A DNA stretch of 64,000 nt, from assembly GCA_964030785.1 (NCBI GenBank), contig OZ034970.1, positions 23,849,935-23,913,934 on the forward strand, read 5' to 3'. This document shows positions 61,301 to 63,539 of this stretch, piece by piece. Positions within the stretch are counted from its first letter, which is position 1, and each line of letters begins with the position of its first letter. The notes beneath the pieces were generated by a model, which had not been told where the DNA came from, searched no databases, and saw only the letters and a program-made list of their open reading frames with translations. Both the position numbers and the translations under genes were made by a program. The DNA comes from Siderastrea siderea (Eukaryota; Cnidaria; Anthozoa; Scleractinia; Rhizangiidae).

Positions 61301-61849
61301 CTTGTGACAAGAATAAATTGTGCCTCAGTATATACCAAAATAGTGGGTAGTGTTTTTCGCGCGCTCTGATTGGCTACTCAAACCCCGGATTGTATCTGCT
61401 ATTCACCTCCCAGCTTTCCACTGACTTTCGCTTACGAGTTTGGCTCATTTCTCAGAAAGAAAAAAAAAGAAAAAAATATTTGGTGCTGGCCACCAACTGG
61501 TTTGGTATATAGTAAAGCAGTTATTGGCCTCTACTTCGGTAAATAATTGTTAATAATTTGTCATAAAAGACCAACCATTTTCTCATTTGCTTTGTGTTTC
61601 CTTTAAGGTTACTACATGTACATTGAGACCTCTTCACCTCGGACGAATGGAGATAATGCAAAACTAGAATTTTCAGTCCCATATTCTGAAGTTGGAAAGG
61701 AGTCATGTCTGACATTTTACTACCATATGTATGGATCCACAATTAACACTCTCAAAGTGTACAATGGAAATTCAACAGTGTTTCGTAAATCAGGAAACCA
61801 AGGAAATCAGTGGTTTAGGGCGGCGTTCAATTTGACTTTGCAAAGCAAG
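481..61849 (+). CDS. Giant mosaic multi-protease gene (internal part, 43 exons)
   Basis: Seen: 43 exons joined in phase, all with GT donors and AG acceptors, no internal stop, about 9.47 kb of coding sequence. Modules in order: trypsin-1 (C-terminal part), MAM x2, CUBx-FN3a-FN3b, CUB, CUBx-FN3a-FN3b twice, CUBx-FN3a, trypsin-2, MAM, (Thr/Pro linker-CUB) x3, CUBx-FN3a, trypsin-3, MAM. Nearly every module boundary is phase 1. Many NxS/T sequons and paired cysteines point to a secreted or extracellular protein. Both ends are open: the first half of trypsin-1 must lie upstream and the last exon of the final MAM lies downstream. Known: multi-protease proteins with CUB, MAM and FN3 modules are extracellular S1 serine proteases. 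Inference: one gene. Two or three adjacent genes remain possible, but no signal-peptide exon, stop or poly(A) site separates the units. Confidence 0.75.
1492..3436 (+). CDS. MAM domain 1 (three exons)
   Basis: Exons 1492-1623, 2343-2578 and 3352-3436; phases 1, 1, 0, 1. The first begins [12 protein letters not shown] and holds DDFDW and the Gly/Ser-rich GPT...HGGSG stretch. The second carries YIEASSP, then [10 protein letters not shown] and LNVYSG. The third carries TFEG...[10 protein letters not shown] and a closing Cys-Pro. These are the hallmarks of MAM (meprin/A5/PTPmu), an extracellular adhesion module with conserved cysteines. The 236-bp middle exon is the most diverged of the four MAM copies ([18 protein letters not shown] end). 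The exon pattern equals that of the next MAM. Confidence 0.9.
1847..2087. mobile_element. MITE with GGGGCCCGTTTCTCGAAA ends, copy 1
   Basis: Inverted repeats of about 40 bp (1847-1887 and 2047-2087) with the GGGGCCCGTTTCTCGAAA end and a GGGCCCG inner part enclose about 160 bp of AT-rich DNA. It sits in the intron 1624-2342 and has no coding capacity. A relative lies at 49076-49303. Confidence 0.75.
2579..3351. other. Intron of MAM 1
   Basis: Only an AATTAATTGATTGA low-complexity patch near 2965-3015. The neighbouring introns 1077-1491, 3437-3787, 3920-4500 and 4740-5206 show nothing beyond splice sites and T-rich tracts. Confidence 0.7.
3788..5291 (+). CDS. MAM domain 2 (three exons)
   Basis: Exons 3788-3919, 4501-4739 and 5207-5291, with the same phases and nearly the same lengths as MAM 1 (132, 239, 85 bp). 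Motifs: [55 protein letters not shown] and a final Cys-Pro. Only this unit has two MAM modules in tandem; trypsin-2 and trypsin-3 are each followed by a single MAM in this window. The third exon is almost the same at protein level as the MAM-3 exon at 40840, so the copies are related by duplication. Confidence 0.9.
5540..5700 (+). mobile_element. Penelope-like 3' tail relic (possible)
   Basis: Around 5619-5655 the sequence runs GACCCTGATAAAGGC, GAAA, GCCGAAATG, then GGGTC, followed by TAGAATAAAG. This is the style of the conserved 3' end of Penelope-like elements and resembles a hammerhead core (see finding). No coding part is left. The rest of intron 5292-6578 shows nothing else recognisable. 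Confidence 0.35.
6579..7047 (+). CDS. CUBx domain 1 (two exons)
   Basis: Exons 6579-6729 and 6854-7047, joined in phase 2. A divergent CUB: first Cys in VCTEAL, second in YCNWII, third in FSHC at the exon join, then [13 protein letters not shown], then the fourth Cys in RQGC, and a hydrophobic end (VKIDYSIL). The order C-x-CxW, C at the split, Asp-Gly-x-Gly and GC is the CUB two-disulfide plan, although the SPGYP motif of classic CUB domains is missing. It is followed directly by FN3a, as are all five copies of this type here. The acceptor used by the second exon is ttcag|C at 6853. Confidence 0.8.
7395..7688 (+). CDS. FN3a domain 1
   Basis: Single phase 1-1 exon of 294 bp. It starts [11 protein letters not shown], has the FN3 B-strand Trp in SVRWADL and a tyrosine-corner-like segment ([10 protein letters not shown]), and ends in TDEGG at a gtgag donor. 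It is a short, diverged fibronectin type III module without Cys. The same module type recurs at 21230, 27695, 33073 and 55565, always right after CUBx. Confidence 0.8.
7922..8528. mobile_element. TTAA-flanked MITE, piggyBac-like
   Basis: TTAA at 7918-7921 and at 8529-8532 flank a 607-bp element with ends CCCTATTCTGCCTG and the complement. TTAA duplication and CCCT ends are typical of piggyBac-type elements. It carries a long poly(C) tract near the right end (about 8499-8514) and a GACGTCA/GCCGCCATCTTG block. No transposase is present. Related ends occur near 34950, 36968 and 62072. Confidence 0.7.
8533..9470. other. Intron, right part
   Basis: Two C-rich runs (about 9093-9106 and 9127-9140) and a GAATAGGGTTAC end at 9155-9166 that resembles the TTAA MITE family. 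Otherwise nothing. Intron 7048-7394 is also empty. Confidence 0.6.
9471..9767 (+). CDS. FN3b domain 1
   Basis: Single phase 1-1 exon of 297 bp with a clear fibronectin type III signature: VPSRAPTNV at the start, LLVKWEAVP (strand-B Trp), [26 protein letters not shown] and [12 protein letters not shown] (tyrosine corner to G strand). FN3 modules act as structural or adhesive spacers. Near-copies lie at 22120 and 29287. The next exon (CUB at 11036) completes an Asn codon, A|AT. Confidence 0.9.
10632..10742. mobile_element. Short palindromic MITE
   Basis: Arms at 10632-10660 and 10714-10742 (GGATAGTGCTATCCACCGG and its complement) with a further internal GGATA/TATCC echo. 111 bp, no coding capacity, in intron 9768-11035. 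The rest of that intron holds an A/T-rich low-complexity run near 10260-10305. Confidence 0.7.
11036..11752 (+). CDS. Classic CUB domain A (two exons)
   Basis: Exons 11036-11195 and 11583-11752, joined in phase 2 inside the codon before the Cys of CDYLKI. Classic CUB features: [62 protein letters not shown] and a hydrophobic final strand. CUB is an extracellular beta-sandwich common in developmentally regulated proteases. This is the only classic CUB outside the three-copy array at 43970-52545, and no Thr/Pro linker is seen next to it. Confidence 0.92.
11271..11311. repeat. CAA microsatellite
   Basis: About 13 copies of CAA in intron 11196-11582. Confidence 0.95.
12345..12480. repeat. Dispersed GACGTCATC / CCATCTTGGATTTTACCC repeat, one of at least four copies
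   Basis: Consensus runs GACGTCATCC, GCCRCCATCTTGGATT, TTACCCAAAATTAGAAATTAT, then a CATGTAGAATATG-like end. Other copies at about 15925-16070, 25485-25625 and 58620-58760; related flanking parts near 14915-15120 (reversed), 24425-24480, 28640-28740 (reversed) and 63060-63300. All are in introns. Probably an old non-coding transposon. Confidence 0.6.
12507..13288. mobile_element. Foldback element with Penelope-like C-terminal coding relic in both arms
   Basis: A near-palindrome of about 780 bp centred near 12897: cgtagatattactatcaaga at the left end pairs with the complement at 13271-13286, and matching continues inward. Both arms encode the same peptide, on the minus strand in the left arm and on the plus strand in the right arm: [19 protein letters not shown], then IPEVYK. 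I recognise this as similar to the C-terminal end of Penelope-like retroelement proteins in cnidarians; that is from memory. Stops and frame breaks are present. Confidence 0.55.
13289..15533. other. Intron before CUBx-2
   Basis: Apart from the inverted repeat at 14624-14817 and a reversed dispersed-repeat piece near 14915-15120, no gene is supported. The open frame at 13347-13571 has no homology that I recognise. Confidence 0.55.
14624..14817. repeat. Inverted-repeat element, 0.19 kb
   Basis: Left arm (GCGTTCATCGAGTTATGGATGC) pairs with the complement at 14772-14797, and the outer TTGGTCCATGC pairs with GCATGAACCAA. A foldback or MITE with no coding part. Confidence 0.7.
15534..16888 (+). 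CDS. CUBx domain 2 (two exons)
   Basis: Exons 15534-15690 and 16695-16888, joined in phase 2. Motifs: [22 protein letters not shown] at the join, then [28 protein letters not shown] and [13 protein letters not shown]. All four CUB cysteines are present. The first acceptor is ambiguous: AG at 15533 and AG at 15542 both keep the frame. The second matches the start of the paralogous exon at 25083 (GCGGY), while the first follows the stronger pyrimidine tract. The donor after 16888 is gttag. Confidence 0.8.
17296..17430. repeat. GAT microsatellite
   Basis: Long imperfect GAT/GAC tract; the Asp-, Met- and Ile-rich open frames over it are artefacts. Confidence 0.95.
17468..18096. repeat. Foldback element, 0.63 kb
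   Basis: Long imperfect palindrome: ACACGCCGGGCCAGCATGAG at the left end and its complement at the right end, with matching that continues through GAATAACTTTTGT, AATCGTATGATTTTTG and AAAGCTTTATCGGTTC to a centre near 17780. The inner part holds GGCGGGAAATTC, also seen at 59465-59756. No coding capacity. Confidence 0.8.
18097..21229. other. Long intron between CUBx-2 and FN3a-2
   Basis: About 3.1 kb with no exon-like or transposon signature that I can name. Short open frames on both strands look random. Confidence 0.55.
21230..21526 (+). CDS. FN3a domain 2
   Basis: Single phase 1-1 exon of 297 bp: [11 protein letters not shown], then LAVKWSDFP (strand-B Trp), [13 protein letters not shown] and RTDEAG at a gttag donor. 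Several N-glycosylation sequons (NIT, NVS, NTT). It follows CUBx-2 after a 4.3-kb intron and precedes FN3b-2 by only 0.6 kb, so the CUBx-FN3a-FN3b order is kept. Confidence 0.8.
22120..22428 (+). CDS. FN3b domain 2
   Basis: Single phase 1-1 exon of 309 bp, the longest FN3b copy. Motifs: [60 protein letters not shown]. The extra length is a Tyr-rich stretch after YRVYYR, in the C-C' region. The start at 22120 is set by the ttctag acceptor and by matching FN3b-1 and FN3b-3. Confidence 0.9.
22501..22834. mobile_element. MITE with GTTGATCCACGTCACG ends
   Basis: Inverted ends AGTTGATCCACGTCACGCGT (22501) and the complement near 22815-22834 enclose 334 bp. It begins shortly after the FN3b-2 exon. 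No coding capacity. Confidence 0.7.
22835..25082. other. Intron before CUBx-3
   Basis: A poly(C) run at 22857-22877 and a weak direct repeat (ACTTC..CGCTCGCTGGMGGYTTC) at about 23634-23660 and 23825-23852. GACGTCA and CCATCTTGGATCCGCC pieces near 24230-24480 belong to the dispersed repeat. Confidence 0.5.
25083..26812 (+). CDS. CUBx domain 3 lacking its second disulfide (two exons)
   Basis: Exons 25083-25233 and 26616-26812, joined in phase 2. Motifs: [32 protein letters not shown] at the join, then [16 protein letters not shown] and [13 protein letters not shown]. Where the other CUBx copies have a Cys just before the join (SCK, KCR, NCR) this one has SNFR, and where they have GC after the DGNG motif it has GNSS. 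Both cysteines of the second CUB disulfide are therefore gone together, while the first pair remains. Splice sites and frame are intact, so the module still looks functional. Confidence 0.8.
26813..27694. other. Intron between CUBx-3 and FN3a-3
   Basis: Nothing recognised except a short poly(C) at 27542-27551. The next intron, 27989-29286, has a G-rich run near 28478-28490 and a reversed dispersed-repeat piece near 28640-28740. Confidence 0.55.
27695..27988 (+). CDS. FN3a domain 3 (weak donor)
   Basis: Single phase 1-1 exon of 294 bp: [34 protein letters not shown] and ATTDEGG. Length and end match FN3a-1 exactly. The donor forced by homology is GGG|gtctgt at 27989, which departs from the gtaag/gtgag sites used elsewhere in the gene, so this exon may be used weakly or skipped. 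Skipping would keep the frame. Confidence 0.78.
29287..29589 (+). CDS. FN3b domain 3
   Basis: Single phase 1-1 exon of 303 bp: [48 protein letters not shown] and [13 protein letters not shown]. Strand-B Trp and tyrosine corner are present. The open frame extends upstream of the acceptor, but homology and the ttttag site put the start at 29287. Confidence 0.9.
30021..31530. repeat. Foldback element, 1.5 kb
   Basis: Arms match over several hundred bases: the left arm has AAGAGGCTCTGACAG, GATAACTTGCCAGAAG and GGGGAGCTATCTTCAAAAA (30022-30124) and AATATCAAATTGAAATAAGT (30245); the right arm carries the complements (31060-31530). Both arms also contain the complement of CCGCGAATTTTTGTTTTGG. It fills most of intron 29590-31913. 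No transposase is visible. Confidence 0.8.
31914..32800 (+). CDS. CUBx domain 4 (two exons)
   Basis: Exons 31914-32064 and 32607-32800, joined in phase 2. Motifs: [37 protein letters not shown], then [42 protein letters not shown]. All four cysteines are present. It is the close sister of CUBx-5 at 53750-54782 (shared [32 protein letters not shown]). The intron between its two exons is largely an AATC microsatellite. Confidence 0.85.
32342..32560. repeat. AATC microsatellite
   Basis: About 220 bp of AATC units with a CCAA variant in the middle, inside the CUBx-4 intron. Confidence 0.95.
32986..33018. repeat. GA microsatellite
   Basis: About 16 GA copies in the short intron before FN3a-4. 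Confidence 0.95.
33073..33363 (+). CDS. FN3a domain 4, before trypsin-2
   Basis: Single phase 1-1 exon of 291 bp: [62 protein letters not shown] and RTKNS-like end (AAC A|gtaag). Nearly identical in plan to FN3a-5 at 55565. Instead of an FN3b it is followed by the first exon of trypsin-2. Confidence 0.85.
33648..34815 (+). CDS. Trypsin domain 2 (non-tryptic pocket) with fused MAM start
   Basis: Exons 33648-33843 and 34097-34815. Exon 1: [14 protein letters not shown], so zymogen cleavage is after Arg in R|IVGG, with an upstream Cys that can stay disulfide-bonded to the catalytic chain (VCLSD); then [17 protein letters not shown] (His57). Exon 2: SNDIALLKL (Asp102), [17 protein letters not shown] (Ser195), TSWGG. 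The pocket has Gly189, Ala190, Gly216 and Ser226, with Pro225, so classic Arg/Lys specificity is not expected; a small or hydrophobic P1 is more likely. The exon runs without an intron through a VPPPPQ linker into the first MAM segment ([11 protein letters not shown]...SGSG). The intron between the exons holds an AATC repeat. Confidence 0.92.
33930..34003. repeat. AATC microsatellite, second tract
   Basis: About 17 AATC units in the intron between the two trypsin-2 exons. Confidence 0.95.
34679..40924 (+). CDS. MAM domain 3 (three segments)
   Basis: First segment is the 3' end of the trypsin-2 exon (about 34679-34815), then exons 36535-36776 and 40840-40924. Motifs: [77 protein letters not shown]. 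The middle exon donor is gttag. The module ends in CQG and passes in phase 1 to a Thr/Pro linker. The 4-kb intron before the last exon is homologous to that after the MAM-4 middle exon and contains a large insertion. Confidence 0.88.
34881..35436 (+). pseudogene. Decayed duplicate of trypsin C-terminus plus MAM first segment
   Basis: 34881-34953 aligns base for base with the 3' part of the trypsin-2 domain (reads [17 protein letters not shown] then a TAG stop, then TNLRYL). 35292-35436 aligns with the start of a MAM segment ([11 protein letters not shown], then a shifted, degraded middle, then ACCAGCAGAGCAG|gtc like the real exon end). The intact original is just upstream (34561-34815). A TTAA-type element beginning at 34950 splits the relic. 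The in-frame stop and lost motifs mean it cannot encode a protease. The MAM part looks closer to unit 3 than to unit 2. Confidence 0.8.
37180..39935. mobile_element. 2.75-kb insertion containing a 1.5-kb foldback
   Basis: Intron sequence on both sides matches the unbroken intron at 62072-62400, so this block is an insertion. Its ends carry GTGCGGACGCATTG (37180) and CGTCCGCAC...CAATGCG (about 39908-39932), which are inverted. Inside, arms at about 38180-38700 and 39205-39716 form a long palindrome centred near 38945 (for example GGGTTATCCATGC and its complement). No intact coding sequence. Confidence 0.65.
41364..41429 (+). CDS. Thr/Pro linker exon 1
   Basis: A 66-bp phase 1-1 exon between MAM-3 and the CUB array. 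It encodes three rounds of a Pro-Tyr-Thr-Thr-Pro-Arg type repeat (PPYTTPRPY...). Acceptor ttccacag, donor gtaag. Thr/Pro-rich stretches of this kind are usually extended, O-glycosylated spacers. Two shorter relatives lie at 47525 and 50037, each next to a CUB. Confidence 0.75.
41928..41962 (+). pseudogene. Dead start of a classic CUB exon
   Basis: After a tttatttatag acceptor the sequence reads CGYVVV and then a TAG stop; it matches the start of the CUB D exon at 51516 (CGYVVNN). The upstream 190 bases (from about 41738) also match intron sequence near 50560-50640 and 51375-51515. The rest of the exon is gone. Confidence 0.7.
42072..43693. mobile_element. Inverted-repeat element filled with a 135-bp satellite
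   Basis: Ends carry TCCAATACACCCAAACTG (42075) and the complement (43674-43691). Inside are nine tandem copies of an approximately 135-bp unit (anchor actacacaa at 42551, 42686, 42800, 42936, 43070, 43206, 43341, 43486, 43611). Each unit contains CGACTTTCCAGTTAGTCG and the self-complementary CGACTCGAATCGAGTCGATT type core. It sits in intron 41430-43969, after the dead CUB exon. Confidence 0.8.
43970..47068 (+). CDS. Classic CUB domain B (two exons)
   Basis: Exons 43970-44129 and 46899-47068, joined in phase 2 as AG|G. Motifs: [67 protein letters not shown]. First of three classic CUB copies in a CUB-linker array. The 2.8-kb intron between its exons is mostly a TIR element inserted at 44795-46335. 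Confidence 0.9.
44795..46335. mobile_element. TIR element CAGGGCTCGAGACTAAC with internal minisatellite
   Basis: Ends CAGGGCTCGAGACTAAC (44795) and its near-complement at 46335; both arms repeat GGCTAGT/ACTAGCC motifs. The 6-bp ATTCGT occurs directly outside both ends (44789-44794 and 46336-46341), a target duplication. Between about 45030 and 45990 is a degenerate tandem repeat of a roughly 60-bp unit with CTTGTCTTCTCAACGTTTCT and CCGTA. No transposase. It occupies the CUB B intron. Confidence 0.75.
47270..47345. repeat. TTTA microsatellite
   Basis: About 17 TTTA units in intron 47069-47524, which shows nothing else. Confidence 0.95.
47525..47566 (+). CDS. Thr/Pro linker exon 2
   Basis: A 42-bp phase 1-1 mini-exon: [14 protein letters not shown]. 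It joins CUB B to CUB C. Acceptor attacag, donor gtgag. An alternative in-frame acceptor (ccacag, 47536) would remove four residues. It is the same type as the exons at 41364 and 50037. Confidence 0.7.
47567..48574. other. Intron, nothing recognised
   Basis: No exon-like or repeat signature found. Introns 51673-52375, 52546-53749 and 53901-54588 likewise hold only homopolymer runs (poly(G) at about 51929-51943 and 54034-54052; poly(C) at about 53380-53391) and TTTA-rich patches (54296-54315, 54490-54540). Confidence 0.6.
48575..49723 (+). CDS. Classic CUB domain C (two exons)
   Basis: Exons 48575-48734 and 49548-49723, joined in phase 2 as TT|A (Leu). Motifs: [69 protein letters not shown]. 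The second exon is 6 bp longer than its paralogues (an extra Gly in IGGNYAV and an extra residue near the end). The intron carries a poly(G) run and a MITE with GGGCCCG-type ends. Confidence 0.9.
49076..49303. mobile_element. MITE related to the 1847-2087 element, copy 2
   Basis: Right end AAACGGGCCCC and inner GGGCCCGAAAAGTTACCGG match the first copy; the left arm keeps GATAACTTTTCGGGCCCGG but has lost the outer part. Similar 14-bp sequences (agaccgycaacagc) flank both sides and could be a target duplication. It lies in intron 48735-49547. Confidence 0.65.
50037..50078 (+). CDS. Thr/Pro linker exon 3
   Basis: A 42-bp phase 1-1 mini-exon: [14 protein letters not shown]. Acceptor ttcacag after a T-rich tract, donor gtaag. 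It links CUB C to CUB D. Confidence 0.7.
50733..51194. mobile_element. MITE with poly(C) ends
   Basis: GAAAGTTCAACACCCCCC at 50733 and GGGGAAGGTGTTGAAGTTTCC at 51174-51194 are inverted ends, with CCCGGGCA and CCGGGGTACGCCCGG inside. About 460 bp, no coding part. A second C-rich stretch follows at 51351-51370. Confidence 0.6.
51516..52545 (+). CDS. Classic CUB domain D (two exons)
   Basis: Exons 51516-51672 and 52376-52545, joined in phase 2 as AG|G. Motifs: [73 protein letters not shown]. The first exon is 3 bp shorter than in CUB B and C, at the ED-x-SNC turn. The intron sequence just upstream of this exon has a decayed second copy at 41738-41960. Confidence 0.9.
53750..54782 (+). CDS. CUBx domain 5 (two exons)
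   Basis: Exons 53750-53900 and 54589-54782, joined in phase 2. Motifs: [35 protein letters not shown], then [41 protein letters not shown]. The start is ambiguous: AG at 53743 and at 53749 are both in frame and differ by two residues. Close sister of CUBx-4. Confidence 0.85.
55345..55375. repeat. AAT microsatellite
   Basis: About ten AAT units next to A-rich DNA in intron 54783-55564. Confidence 0.95.
55565..55855 (+). CDS. FN3a domain 5, before trypsin-3
   Basis: Single phase 1-1 exon of 291 bp, the same length as FN3a-4. Motifs: [71 protein letters not shown]-like end. It is followed in phase by trypsin-3 across a 2.3-kb intron. Confidence 0.87.
55856..57264. other. Intron before trypsin-3, left part
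   Basis: A tRNA-like B box relic (GGATTCGAACC, 56106-56116) and a poly(A) tract at 56818-56843. No coding signal. Confidence 0.5.
57265..57515. repeat. Inverted-repeat element with TTGCGA and TGTTACAC motifs
   Basis: Sequence with repeated GTTGCGAGAC, CGCAACG and GTGTAACA / TGTTACAC in both orientations across about 250 bp. Looks like a small MITE. No coding capacity. Confidence 0.5.
57826..57897 (-). repeat. tRNA-like sequence, probably a SINE head
   Basis: On the minus strand: TAGCTCAGTTGGTTAGAG (A box and D arm), a CTGC...GCAG anticodon-like stem, GGTCATGTGTTCAAATC (B box). The acceptor stem is poor (CTTGA against TTTAAG), so a working tRNA is unlikely. Weaker tRNA-like stretches occur at about 54345-54420 and 56103-56180. 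Confidence 0.45.
58155..60990 (+). CDS. Trypsin domain 3 (elastase-like pocket) with fused MAM start
   Basis: Exons 58155-58350 and 60293-60990. Exon 1: [15 protein letters not shown] (activation after Arg, upstream Cys as in domain 2) and [17 protein letters not shown] (His57). Exon 2: SHDVALLKL (Asp102), [17 protein letters not shown] (Ser195), ASWTG. The pocket has Gly189, Thr216 and Thr226; bulky side chains at 216 and 226 are the elastase arrangement, so small P1 residues are predicted. Asn101 is His here. The exon runs directly into the first MAM segment ([12 protein letters not shown]...SGSG) after a short IPEA linker. It lacks the YYGFFFV insertion seen in domain 2. Confidence 0.92.
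59377..59842. repeat. Inverted-repeat element in trypsin-3 intron
   Basis: Left TCAATTGCCGAGAGGATAAA (59376) pairs with TTTATCCTCTCTTGCCGTAATTGA (59819), and AAATGGTGGGAAATTCAAATT pairs with AATTTGAATTTCCCGCCATTTT at 59731-59752. About 0.47 kb. Confidence 0.65.
60853..61849 (+). CDS. MAM domain 4 (partial, continues past window)
   Basis: First segment is the 3' end of the trypsin-3 exon (about 60853-60990); the middle exon is 61608-61849 ([45 protein letters not shown] at a gtaag donor). The expected 85-bp last exon (TFEG...GDIAIDD) is not found between 61850 and 64000, so it should lie beyond the window, as the matching intron in unit 2 is 4 kb long. Confidence 0.85.
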
Positions 61850-62071
61850 GTAAGTAAAATTCGAGACGATAAGTACCGGTGTAAAAAAAAGCGGATATTA
61901 GTCATCGATTCAGCAAAGAGGAGTCAAAGTTACTTGTGTGCGTGCTTATTAAAGTGAAACATTTGTATATTGTTGAGGGCGAGCTCTATCCTTACCAATA
62001 CATTACAGATGTAGATTGCTGATTTTTTTTTTCTGGACACAAAATTGTAGAGAATGGTACTGCACTCTAAC

Positions 62072-62900
62072 TTAACCCTATTCAGTGCAGGTTGTTTGCT
62101 CGTCTGGGACGAGGAAGGATTCGACTCCTCCCTCCCCCCACCCCTTCTACCCCCATGAACATCTAAAACTTAGCACCACTTGGTTTCCCATCACTGGGAA
62201 AGACGTACATTGCAACCGTGGTAACAGTTTGCCTTCCAGCTCTCTTGCTTGCGATAATGGCATTTCCCCATTTTATTACTTTGGAAACATCACCCAATCC
62301 TTAACGGTTAATGATGAAAACAAGCACAGTATAAGCATTATCTGTGCTTTGAACAGGCCCATCTCTCTCTCAATATAGAGTCACAAATGACAATGTTTGG
62401 TTCAAAGAAAGGCCAAGGATATTGCCATAGTAACATCGCTATATAAACCATCTCCTGTCAATGTCTAGGCACAAAATCTGTGCCTAGTTTCAATTCAGTT
62501 TCAACTCCACCAATCTGGAATTAAAATTATTGGGGAATTGTAACTAAAACTTGGCACCACTAGTTCACTGGGAAAGACGCACGTGGCAACGATGGTAACA
62601 GTTTGGCTTCCATCTCTCTTGCTTGCGATAATGGCATTCCCCATTTTAATCCTTAATGGTCAATGAGAAAACAAGCACAGTATAAGCATTATATGTGTTT
62701 TGAACAGGTTCATCTTTTTCTCAATATGTTTGGTTCAAAGCAGAGCCAAGGTTATTGCTACAGCAACATCACAATATAAACCATTTCGTGTCAATGTCTA
62801 GGCACAATATTGGTGCCTAGTTGTAATTCAGTTTCAATTCTACAAATTCTTTCCTTTATTTTTAAATTTGTTTCCACAGTGCAACACTTATGACTTCAGC
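62072..62900 (+). repeat. Intron repeat shared with 36968-40330, tandemly doubled
   Basis: Two direct copies (about 62160-62500 and 62530-62880) with TTGGCACCACTRGTT, GATAATGGCATTTCCC, GAAAACAAGCACAGTATAAG and TCTAGGCACAA. The same sequence, once and split by the 2.75-kb insertion, is at 36968-37180 plus 39935-40240. Homology continues at 62920-63050 versus 40265-40400 (TTTATATCCGAG, AAGCTATGACAACCAAACTT). Confidence 0.75.
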
Positions 62901-63539
62901 AATTTCTAATCTTCATATTACAGAAAGGAAACATCATCCTTCTTTACTTTTGAAAGACTTTTCCAATAAACGTAAATTAATTTTCACATCATTGGCACTT
63001 TATATCCGAGGATGTTAAAGCTATGACAACCAAACTTGGAGGAAAGATAGTGCATCCCAACTTTTTAACTTTAACCCGCGGACGTACAAGGGGAGGGGAT
63101 GCCACCCTATAAAGTTTTTCATGAATCTTCCCAAGACGATTTTTCATCAGCACCTGCCGTTTTCAGTAGCTGTACATGCATCTCTTAGACACATTTTGAC
63201 ATAAGCTTGGTGAGAAGTGGTTGCTATGGTTACGAGATATGACGTCATATGTATCAGGTTGTCAAGACATGTTTGAACTGACCAACCGTAAATGTAATAC
63301 AACTTAACACCGTGTTTTCGTCTGGGTATGGCAGTATGGTATGGGCTTCTAAACCTTGTAATTATAAATCCTATGTTTCCTCTCTCTTTTTTTTAAAATT
63401 TATTTTTGTTTTTATTTCATTTCAATATTTTTCCTGTATTTTTAGACCTGCACTTCTTCCTGTCTACATAACCCTTTTTACAGTGGATATCATTATCTAC
63501 ATTTGTATCTTAATGAACTACATGTGACGTCTGTGGGCA

